A stretch of 11,697 nucleotides of DNA from Ruminococcaceae bacterium UBA6364 (GTDB taxonomy: Bacteria > Bacillota > Clostridia > Oscillospirales > Acutalibacteraceae). Position 1 is the stretch's first letter. Every line of letters begins with the position of its first letter. This document shows positions 6,034 through 11,697 of this stretch, in pieces. The stretch covers positions 1 through 11,697 of the forward strand of contig DJRI01000018.1 of assembly GCA_002440045.1 (NCBI GenBank). Reading direction: 5' to 3'. The translations under genes were made by a program, and so were the position numbers. A model generated the notes under the pieces. That model was not told the DNA's origin. It did not search any database and saw nothing but the letters and a program-made list of their open reading frames with translations.

Positions 6034-6074
6034 ACAGCGTAAAAGCGTAAAAGCACAGCGTAAAAGCGTAAAAG
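6034..6074 (+). repeat. Tandem GCGTAAAA repeats in the 5' leader
   Basis: GCGTAAAA occurs four times (6037, 6045, 6058, 6066), arranged as two 21-base-spaced copies of ACAGCGTAAAAGCGTAAAAG. It begins right after the -10 box, so the repeats would lie at the transcription start and in the leader RNA. It could be a duplicated binding site or a replication-slippage tract. Confidence 0.75.
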
Positions 6075-6112
6075 GAAAAAACAAAAGCCGACAGAAAGGA
6101 ATGATGATTAAT

Positions 6113-6928
6113 ATGTCATTTAAAATAGGCTTCACTTCAAATATAGGTAAAGAAAACGAGCGCAAAGAAGATGTTGCTTTAGCTCCCGAAAATACAGCAC
6201 CGAAACGTTCTGTTGTCGAAGTGCGCTTTCCCGGGCGCGGTATAGACCTTTCGTATTATAACGATAAGTTTGACCTTAAAATCGGCGACATGGTATATGT
6301 TGACGGAAAGCTTGAGGGAAAGCTCGGCCGCGTTGTCGGCGTAAACTGCAATTTCAAAATAAAGCTTTCTGACTACAAGCGCGTTATCGCCGTTGTCAAT
6401 ACTGATATACACGGCACATTCTATAATGCCTTGTCGCATTTTCTTTCGTTTGAGCCTGAAGCTTTGCCCTACAGCAAAGCTGTAACATGGTTTAAAGCCC
6501 CCGAAAAAGACGAGGAGGAATTTGTCAGCGGAAGCGACGGCAGCGGATTTTCTTTAAGTAATCTTTCGGAAATGGACATTGACCCAACGATAGCCGAGCG
6601 CGGGCACGATTATTATTTGCAAAACTATGTTAAGTATTTAAGCCTTGACGGCACGCACGGCCGCGCCGTGGTGGTCGGCAGTGAAGCATATGAACTTGAG
6701 TTTGAATATGAAGAGGGTATTATTAAAAATCTGACGTGCTCTTGCTATTGCAGTTTTAATTGCAAGCACGAGTTTGCCGCAATGCTTCAGCTTAAAGATA
6801 CTTTGGCTCTTATAGAAAAGAACTATGCAAAGGAATTTGAGCGCACGCACTTTTTCGCCTTAATCGATAAATCGAAGTTTTTTACATTCGCCGTTGACGG
6901 GAGAGAGGCGGGAAGTTTTACAATTTAA
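6113..6928 (+). CDS. SWIM zinc-finger protein
   Basis: The start is ambiguous: ATGs lie at 6101, 6104 and 6113 behind AGAAAGGA (6093-6100). The one at 6113 has the most workable spacing and gives 271 residues; the longest form has 275. The SWIM motif Cys-x-Cys-x5-Cys-x-His is clear in TCSCYCSFNCKHEFA (Cys 209, 211, 217, His 219). It is preceded by the family's typical AERGHDYYLQNYVKYL and VVGSEAYELEF segments (about 161-199). The N-terminal 100 residues (VEVRFPGRGIDLSYY, then KIGDMVYVDGKLEGKLGRVV) look like a small beta domain. Family knowledge: SWIM fingers mediate DNA or protein contacts and are often found beside helicases; none is here. It is transcribed alone, between a palindrome-controlled promoter and a strong terminator. 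No catalytic motif is visible and its role is unknown. Confidence 0.8.
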   Translation: MSFKIGFTSNIGKENERKEDVALAPENTAPKRSVVEVRFPGRGIDLSYYNDKFDLKIGDMVYVDGKLEGKLGRVVGVNCNFKIKLSDYKRVIAVVNTDIHGTFYNALSHFLSFEPEALPYSKAVTWFKAPEKDEEEFVSGSDGSGFSLSNLSEMDIDPTIAERGHDYYLQNYVKYLSLDGTHGRAVVVGSEAYELEFEYEEGIIKNLTCSCYCSFNCKHEFAAMLQLKDTLALIEKNYAKEFERTHFFALIDKSKFFTFAVDGREAGSFTI

Positions 6929-6951
6929 TCAGATTGACCTGCGTTTCAACA

Positions 6952-6991
6952 GGAGCTGTAAATGAATTTTTACAGCTCCCGTTATTTTTTT
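6952..6991 (+). terminator. Intrinsic terminator of the SWIM-protein gene
   Basis: GGAGCTGTAAA (6952-6962) pairs perfectly with TTTACAGCTCC (6969-6979), followed by CGTTATTTTTTT. It begins 23 bases after the stop codon. Confidence 0.9.
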
Positions 6992-7021
6992 GCGCGCCGC
7001 TAAAAATTGTTTTATCCGATA

Positions 7022-7050
7022 TGGACTTGTAAAGACAAATGTGATAAAAT
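7022..7050 (+). promoter_or_regulatory. Probable promoter of the lipoprotein gene
   Basis: TAAAAT (7045-7050) has an extended -10 TGA (7042-7044). The -35 (TGGACT, 7022-7027) is weak at 17-base spacing. It lies between the preceding terminator and the GGAGG ribosome site (7071-7075). Confidence 0.45.
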
Positions 7051-7081
7051 AAATACAGAAAAATTTGAACGGAGGATTATT

Positions 7082-7960
7082 ATGAAAATCAAAACCGCAT
7101 CGCTTCTTTTATCGGCTTTATTAATAATTCTGACGTGCCTTTGCAGCTGTAAAAATACCGTTAAAGACGGTGAAAGCACCGAAAATACCGCAGTGACGGC
7201 AGAGCCGCATTCAAATTCCGAAAACGCTTCACAAACTGACGAAAGCAGCATTCCCGCAGAGCTTAAAAATCTGCAAAACAGCTTCGGCGAAAAGATTCTC
7301 GGCGCGGCTTTTTTGGGGTATATCGATACCGATGAGGAAAACGGTTTAAAGGGCTTTGTTGAAAAAAACGCTTGTTGTACAAAATATCCGTTTCTTTTAA
7401 ACGCACATACGGTTGATTTTGACGGTAACGAGGTTTTCGCCTTTGTTCCGAAAAGCTCCGGGTATTCTATAAGTATAACAAAAGCAAAATTAAACGAAAA
7501 CGGCGATTATGAAAATCTTTCGGGCGACGTTCTTTATGAAGGCTCAAAGGGCGAAGCCGTAATTCTTAAATGCAATGAAAGCGATATTTATTCTAATGTT
7601 ACAGTCACAGTGAAAGGTGAGGGCGGATTTAGCTTTCAGCCGAGCGTTTCGCTTAAAGACGGCAAGCTGTCAAAGGGCGATTACCATGACTTTTCGTGCT
7701 ACGAAACCGCGTCTCAAAACATTAAAATCGCAACGGAGCTTTTGCTCGAAAACCCCGAGGTTATAAAATATGTTGAAAACGGCGCTTCCTTGATTTATAC
7801 GGGTGAAAGCGTTGAAGTCGGCGGCAGGCCGATGATGCTTTTTGCAGTCGGCAAAAACAGCGGCGACAGCTTTGTGCGCGAGCATCTTTTTGCCGTTTCC
7901 GACAACCTTGTCTGCTCTTATGACGCCTTAAATGACGAATGGTCGGTTGCGGGAAATTAA
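7082..7960 (+). CDS. Secreted lipoprotein of unknown function
   Basis: The ATG at 7082 is chosen because GGAGG lies 6 bases upstream and the signal peptide starts immediately; a longer frame back to 7007 has no ribosome site and spans the promoter. The 292-residue product begins MKIKTAS, followed by a hydrophobic stretch (8-18) and a lipobox LCSC with the lipidated cysteine most likely at 23. Residues 24-60 are a Ser/Thr/Glu/Asn-rich linker, as usual for surface lipoproteins. The rest (SFGEKILGAAFLGYIDTDEENG onward) is a globular, strand-rich domain of about 230 residues that I do not recognise. Expected location: outer face of the cytoplasmic membrane. It is monocistronic by context; the next gene has its own promoter. 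Confidence 0.8.
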   Translation: MKIKTASLLLSALLIILTCLCSCKNTVKDGESTENTAVTAEPHSNSENASQTDESSIPAELKNLQNSFGEKILGAAFLGYIDTDEENGLKGFVEKNACCTKYPFLLNAHTVDFDGNEVFAFVPKSSGYSISITKAKLNENGDYENLSGDVLYEGSKGEAVILKCNESDIYSNVTVTVKGEGGFSFQPSVSLKDGKLSKGDYHDFSCYETASQNIKIATELLLENPEVIKYVENGASLIYTGESVEVGGRPMMLFAVGKNSGDSFVREHLFAVSDNLVCSYDALNDEWSVAGN

Positions 7961-7973
7961 TTTTTACTATCTC

Positions 7974-8002
7974 TTGATGTGGAAACCTCTTTGTGATATA
8001 GT
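7974..8002 (+). promoter_or_regulatory. Promoter of the acetyltransferase-flavodiiron operon
   Basis: TTGATG (7974-7979) and TATAGT (7997-8002) are 17 bases apart, with an extended -10 TGA. No intrinsic terminator is evident between the lipoprotein stop and this promoter, so some read-through is possible. Confidence 0.6.
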
Positions 8003-8038
8003 TTTAAAATCATAAAAGCTAAAACGGAGATGTAACAG

Positions 8039-8533
8039 GTGGACGAAATTATTATAAGACCCATTAAAGACGACGACATTTGTTCGTGCCTTGAAATATA
8101 CAATTATTATATAACCGACACGACCGTCACCTTTGAAGAAGAGCCGCTGACATACGAAAGCTTTTTTGAAAGAGTTAACAGGATATGCAAAACATACCCA
8201 TATTTTGCGGCGCAGGTCGGCGGCAAAACCGTCGGATATGCTTATCTTGATATGTATAACGAGCGTTCCGCTTACAGGCACACGGCGGATTTGTCGATAT
8301 ATTTAGACAAAGACGCAAAAAGCCGCGGCATAGGCTCGCAGCTTTTGGGCGCTGTTGAAAATGCCGGGCGCGACAGGGGAATAAACAATATAATTTCTCT
8401 TATAACCGAGGAAAACGAAATAAGCGTTGCTTTCCACGAAAAACACGGATATATACTTGTCGGAAAGCTCAATAAGGTCGGTCTTAAATTCAACAAGAGG
8501 CTTGACGTGTTAATTTATCAAAAAGAAATTTAA
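8039..8533 (+). CDS. GNAT-family N-acetyltransferase (phosphinothricin acetyltransferase-like)
   Basis: This 164-residue enzyme starts at GTG 8039, with GGAG (8026-8029) 9 bases upstream. The acetyl-CoA-binding motif A is DLSIYLDKDAKSRGIGSQLL (about 84-103), with the Arg-Gly-Ile-Gly pyrophosphate loop at 96-99. Other family marks are the N-terminal IIRPIKDDDICSCLEIYNYYI, TFEEEPLTYESFFERV (about 31-46) and HEKHGYILVGKL (133-144). This arrangement is that of the Pat/MnaT (YncA) subgroup, which acetylates the amino group of phosphinothricin, methionine sulfoximine or similar amino acids. The substrate here is not determined. It ends 17 bases before the flavodiiron gene, so the two are probably co-transcribed. 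Confidence 0.88.
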   Translation: MDEIIIRPIKDDDICSCLEIYNYYITDTTVTFEEEPLTYESFFERVNRICKTYPYFAAQVGGKTVGYAYLDMYNERSAYRHTADLSIYLDKDAKSRGIGSQLLGAVENAGRDRGINNIISLITEENEISVAFHEKHGYILVGKLNKVGLKFNKRLDVLIYQKEI

Positions 8534-8550
8534 GGAAGTGTAAATATAAA

Positions 8551-9705
8551 ATGGAAATTTCAGAAAGCATTAAATATGTTGGCGTAAACGACCGCAAAAC
8601 AGATTTATTTGAAGGGCAGTACCCCGTGCCTAACGGCATTTCTTACAATTCATATGTCATTCTTGACGAGAAAACAGCCGTTACCGACACCGTGGACGCC
8701 GATTTTTTTGACGAGTGGATTTCTAATGTTAAAGCCGCTCTCTCGGGTCGCTTGCCCGATTATCTTGTCGTTCATCATATGGAGCCGGACCACTCTGCGA
8801 ACATCAAAAAATTTCTTGAAGCTTACCCCGAAACGGTTGTTGTTGCAAGCAAAAAGGCACTCCAAATGACCGACGCGTTTTTCGGCGAGGGGACTGTCAA
8901 AAACAGGCTCGAAATGGGTGACGGCAGCGAGCTTCCTCTCGGAAAACACAGTCTTACGTTTGTTTCTGCGCCGATGGTTCATTGGCCCGAGGTGCTTGTT
9001 TCTTATGAAAAATGCGAAAAAATTTTGTTTTCGGCAGACGCTTTCGGAAAGTTCGGCGCGCTTGATTGCGACGAAGAGTGGGACTCTGAAGCCGCACGCT
9101 ATTATTTCGGAATCGTCGGAAAATACGGTGCGCAGGTTCAGGCTCTTTTTAAAAAGCTTTCGGGATTTGAGATTGAAACAATCTGCCCCTTGCACGGTCC
9201 CGTTTTAAAAGACACAATTTCACACTGCTTAAAGCTTTATGACATTTGGTCATCATATAAGCCCGAAAAGACAGGCGTGTTTATAGCGTACGCTTCTGTT
9301 TACGGCAATACGAAAAAGGCCGCAGAGATGCTTTATGAAAAGCTTAAAAAGAGCGGCGAAACGGTCGAAATTGCAGACCTTGCAAGATGCGATATGTCGC
9401 AAGCGGTTAAGAATGCATTTTTGTTTGACAGACTTGTTCTTGCAACGCCGACCTATAACAGCGACGTTTTCCCATTTATGCGCGACTTCATTTCAAGACT
9501 TACCGAAAGAAGCTATAAAGGCAGAACAGTGGGGCTTATTGAAAACGGCTCGTGGGCGCCCGTTGCCGCAAACGTTATGAAGAAAATGTTTGAAAAAAGT
9601 AAGGATATAGTGTTTTCAGAACCCGTTGTTACGGTTCGCTCCGCCGTTGACGCTTTAAGCGAGAGTGCTGTTGACGCGCTTTCAAAGTCTCTTTTAAACA
9701 AATAA
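8551..9705 (+). CDS. fprA: FprA-type (A-type) flavodiiron protein, oxygen or nitric oxide reductase
   Basis: This 384-residue cytoplasmic enzyme reduces oxygen to water, or NO to N2O, to protect anaerobes. The N-terminal metallo-beta-lactamase-like domain (1-235) keeps the di-iron ligands: HxExDH in HHMEPDH (His76, Glu78, Asp80, with His81), His144 in MVHWPE, Asp163 in FSADAFG and His215 in CPLHGPV. The C-terminal flavodoxin domain (about 240-384) has the FMN phosphate loop in IAYASVYGNTKKAAEML (245-261), ATPTYNSD (298-305) and a glycine-rich ENGSWAP loop (331-337). Length and domain order equal the shortest class, without rubredoxin or reductase fusions, so an external rubredoxin or similar electron donor is needed; none is encoded in this window. 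AAGGAAG (8532-8538) precedes the ATG. It converges on the DUF4234 gene. Confidence 0.94.
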   Translation: MEISESIKYVGVNDRKTDLFEGQYPVPNGISYNSYVILDEKTAVTDTVDADFFDEWISNVKAALSGRLPDYLVVHHMEPDHSANIKKFLEAYPETVVVASKKALQMTDAFFGEGTVKNRLEMGDGSELPLGKHSLTFVSAPMVHWPEVLVSYEKCEKILFSADAFGKFGALDCDEEWDSEAARYYFGIVGKYGAQVQALFKKLSGFEIETICPLHGPVLKDTISHCLKLYDIWSSYKPEKTGVFIAYASVYGNTKKAAEMLYEKLKKSGETVEIADLARCDMSQAVKNAFLFDRLVLATPTYNSDVFPFMRDFISRLTERSYKGRTVGLIENGSWAPVAANVMKKMFEKSKDIVFSEPVVTVRSAVDALSESAVDALSKSLLNK

Positions 9706-9711
9706 AATCAC

Positions 9712-9749
9712 AAAAACAAAAAACGCCGCAACCGAAAAACGGTTGCGGC
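9712..9749. terminator. Shared terminator between fprA and the DUF4234 gene
   Basis: GCCGCAACCG (9725-9734) and CGGTTGCGGC (9740-9749) form a perfect 10-pair GC-rich stem with an AAAAA loop. On the minus strand it is followed by a long T-rich tract, making it a strong terminator for the leftward gene. On the plus strand the following AAAAATTTTG is a weaker tail, so it probably serves fprA less efficiently. Confidence 0.85.
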
Positions 9750-9771
9750 AAAAATTTTGTTCGGTATTAAA

Positions 9772-10227
9772 TTAAAGTTCAACCTCTGCGTCGCCGAAGA
9801 TGTCAACGAGCTTGTCTGCGTCGGGGTCAACAAGACCGTTATACTCGTTGTAAGCACCGGCAATGGCGTTGAAGTTTCTTATAAGGAGTCCTCTTGCTAT
9901 TGCGGGGCCGACTATTGTGACAAGTCCGACTGTGGAAGCAACAACTACAACCGCACCGCTTTCGCTGAAGCTTAAATTATAGCGCTCTGCATTGTCTTTA
10001 AGTCTTTCGGCAAGTTTGTATTTCCATACAAGACCGAAAATTCCCAAAGTGAAAATGCTGATAATCCATGCGGGGAAGTACTTCATTGTTTTTTTGCCGT
10101 CGCCCTCGCAAAGAACGTTAACCTGTTTTGAAAGCTTGTGCCAAAAAACAAGAGTATAAATGCCTAAAGTAAGGACAGAGAATACATAATATGCAAGAAT
10201 GCTTCTCTGAGGAATTTGGTTTTTCAT
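9772..10227 (-). CDS. DUF4234-type small membrane protein
   Basis: This 151-residue protein has an AAAGGAG ribosome site 8 bases before its ATG. It contains an internal duplication 40 residues apart, SVLTLGIYTLVFWHKL (17-32) and SIFTLGIFGLVWKYKL (57-72). Each copy is a short membrane helix ending in an aromatic/basic cap, the pattern typical of DUF4234 proteins. A third hydrophobic segment lies at about 91-115. The C-terminus (from about 130) is acidic and probably soluble. No catalytic motif is visible; the family has no established function. It is monocistronic with its own promoter and terminator. Confidence 0.8.
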   Translation of the reverse strand: MKNQIPQRSILAYYVFSVLTLGIYTLVFWHKLSKQVNVLCEGDGKKTMKYFPAWIISIFTLGIFGLVWKYKLAERLKDNAERYNLSFSESGAVVVVASTVGLVTIVGPAIARGLLIRNFNAIAGAYNEYNGLVDPDADKLVDIFGDAEVEL

Positions 10228-10262
10228 TCAGAAAACTCCTTTAACAATTAACAGTTTTCCTT

Positions 10263-10291
10263 ATTATAGCGTAAGTAAATATAAAAATCAA
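10263..10291 (-). promoter_or_regulatory. Promoter of the DUF4234 gene
   Basis: On the minus strand TTGATT (10291-10286), a 17-base spacer and a perfect TATAAT (10268-10263) precede the ribosome site by about 20 bases. Confidence 0.75.
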
Positions 10292-10415
10292 GTGATTTAG
10301 CGATTTTCTGTTTAATATGTTTGTGTAAATTAATCCTTTTAGACTGTAATTTTTAAAATACTGCTTTCGGCGGCTTTTTGTGATGCGGTTATGTGCAATT
10401 CGCCCTTTTTTGTGA

Positions 10416-10444
10416 TTGACATTTGCGCCTTGTTGTGGGATAAT
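10416..10444 (+). promoter_or_regulatory. Promoter of valS
   Basis: A consensus TTGACA (10416-10421), a 17-base spacer and GATAAT (10439-10444) are present. The leader is only about 25-30 bases, so there is no room for a T-box riboswitch, which often controls aminoacyl-tRNA synthetases in this phylum. The 250 bases between the DUF4234 and valS starts hold only the two divergent promoters; I see nothing else there. Confidence 0.8.
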
Positions 10445-10477
10445 AAACTGTATATATCAGTCAAGGGGGCGCTTTTT

Positions 10478-11697
10478 TTGAAAAAGGAGCTTGCAAAGCA
10501 ATACGACCCGAAAGATGTTGAGGACCGTATTTATAAAACATGGCTCGACGCCGGTTATTTTCACGCCGCGTGCGAGCAGAACAAACCCGCATACACAATC
10601 GTGATTCCGCCGCCGAACATTACAGGTCAGCTTCATATGGGTCACGCGCTTGACAACACCTTGCAGGATATTCTTATCCGCTGGAAAAGAATGTCGGGCT
10701 TTGACACACTTTGGCTTCCCGGGACGGACCACGCTTCAATCGCAACCGAAGCAAAGATTGTTGAAGCTATGCGCAAAGAGGGTATTACAAAAGAAGAAAT
10801 AGGCCGCGACGCGTTTCTTGTCCGCGCATGGGAGTGGAAAAAGCAGTACGGCGGCAGAATTGTCGAACAGCTCAAAAAAATGGGCTCCTCCTGCGATTGG
10901 GAGCGCGAACGTTTCACTTTGGACGAGGGCTGTTCAAGAGCGGTTAAAGAGGTTTTTGTAAGACTTTATGAAAAAGGTCTTATTTACCGCGGCAACCGTA
11001 TGGTAAACTGGTGCCCGCATTGCAACACATCAATTTCCGATGCCGAGGTTGAGCACGAAGAAAAAGCGTCTAATTTCTGGCATCTTCTTTACACCGTTAA
11101 AGAGACTGGCGAAAAGCTTGAGCTTGCAACAACGCGCCCCGAGACAATTCTCGGCGACACGGCTGTCGCAATTAACGGCGAGGACGAAAGATATAAGCAT
11201 CTTCACGGCTGCCACGTTATTTTGCCGCTTTTAAATAAAGAGATTCCCATTGTCTGCGACGAGCATGCCGATATGACAAAGGGTACGGGCGTTGTTAAAA
11301 TTACGCCTGCGCACGACCCCAACGACTTTGAGGTCGGTTTAAGACATAATCTGCCAGTTGTACGCACATTTACTTATGACGGCCATCTTACAGGCGCAAA
11401 AGAAAAAGCCGAGGCGGACGAGCTGTTTAATTCGGGCAGAGCTTCAAAGGGCGAACCCGAGGTTCTTGACTGCGGAAAATACGCGGGTCTTACCACGCTT
11501 GAAGCGCGAAAAGCTATACTCGAGGACCTTGAAGCCGGCGGCTACATTAAAGAGATTGAGCCTATAAAACACGAGGTCGGCACTTGCTACCGCTGTCATT
11601 CCGATATTGAGCCGATGGTTTCAAAGCAGTGGTTTGTAAAAATGGAACCCCTCGCAAAGCCTGCTATCGAGGCTGTTGAAAAGGGCGAAACCGTTTT
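10478..11697 (+). CDS. valS: Valyl-tRNA synthetase, N-terminal part
   Basis: It starts at TTG 10478 with AAGGGGG (10463-10469) 8 bases upstream, and 406 codons are visible before the window edge. Full ValS is about 880 residues, so just under half is here. The class I signature is PPPNITGQLHMGH (44-56, HIGH variant HMGH), followed by RMSGFDTLWLPGTDHASIA (71-89). The CP1 editing domain that hydrolyses Thr-tRNA(Val) begins near 190 and shows ATTRPETILGDTAVA (217-231) and GTGVVKITPAHDPNDFEVG (about 269-287). The zinc-type pairs CPHC (179-182) and CYRC near 370 are visible. The KMSKS loop and anticodon-binding domain lie outside. It is an essential cytoplasmic enzyme and a core-genome anchor for the right side of the window. 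Confidence 0.96.
   Translation, partial: MKKELAKQYDPKDVEDRIYKTWLDAGYFHAACEQNKPAYTIVIPPPNITGQLHMGHALDNTLQDILIRWKRMSGFDTLWLPGTDHASIATEAKIVEAMRKEGITKEEIGRDAFLVRAWEWKKQYGGRIVEQLKKMGSSCDWERERFTLDEGCSRAVKEVFVRLYEKGLIYRGNRMVNWCPHCNTSISDAEVEHEEKASNFWHLLYTVKETGEKLELATTRPETILGDTAVAINGEDERYKHLHGCHVILPLLNKEIPIVCDEHADMTKGTGVVKITPAHDPNDFEVGLRHNLPVVRTFTYDGHLTGAKEKAEADELFNSGRASKGEPEVLDCGKYAGLTTLEARKAILEDLEAGGYIKEIEPIKHEVGTCYRCHSDIEPMVSKQWFVKMEPLAKPAIEAVEKGETV

Noticed and set aside
7007..7081. Longer N-terminus for the lipoprotein
   Set aside because: It spans the promoter and has no ribosome site; the shorter start gives an ideal lipoprotein signal peptide.
8650..9195. 181-codon minus-strand frame opposite fprA, and several other antisense frames within genes
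   Set aside because: These are shadows of codon usage in well-supported genes; they have no ribosome sites and no recognisable domains.
10228..10477. T-box riboswitch upstream of valS
   Set aside because: The promoter at 10416-10444 leaves a leader of about 25-30 bases, too short for a T-box, and no T-box consensus is seen upstream.

Overview
This window looks like a chromosomal segment of a low-to-moderate-GC Gram-positive anaerobe, most likely a gut-type Clostridia (Oscillospiraceae/Ruminococcaceae-like). The grounds are strong AGGAGG-type ribosome sites, GTG and TTG starts, a BlaI/BlaR1-type pair, an F-type (A-type) flavodiiron protein, a SWIM-finger protein and a DUF4234 membrane protein. 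The taxonomic call is inference; there is no rRNA or other phylogenetic marker except partial valS.

Left part (1-3213): an accessory defence-like region. It holds the 5' part of an AbiEi-family antitoxin gene on the minus strand, running off the left edge. Behind it is a striking divergent promoter region built on nested inverted repeats. Next comes about 750 bases with no convincing gene; this stretch contains two tandem ~209-base repeat units, each with an intrinsic-terminator hairpin and other stem-loops. After that is a DNA adenine methylase of the D12/Dam-DpnM class fused to an N-terminal helix-turn-helix. It is followed by a short broken-looking reading frame and an unrecognised 179-residue protein that may be its partner, closed by a terminator.

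Middle part (3225-7960): a self-contained blaI-blaR1-like regulatory operon. It has two palindromic operators over the promoter, and the sensor's C-terminal domain is not an evident penicillin-binding domain. It is followed by a SWIM zinc-finger protein behind a palindrome-covered promoter and by a secreted lipoprotein of unknown function. Each unit ends in or starts with its own terminator or promoter.

Right part (7974-11697): housekeeping-like genes. A GNAT acetyltransferase and an FprA-type flavodiiron protein form a likely two-gene operon. A DUF4234 membrane protein lies on the minus strand, convergent on fprA across a shared terminator. Valyl-tRNA synthetase starts with TTG and runs off the right edge.

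The most notable global signal is that the tetranucleotide GATC occurs only twice in 11.7 kb (835-838 and 3636-3639) and not at all in the last 8 kb, although GATG, GATT and AATC are common. The methylase belongs to a class whose best known target is GATC, so the window carries both a candidate GATC methylase and a genome-wide-looking scar of GATC avoidance.
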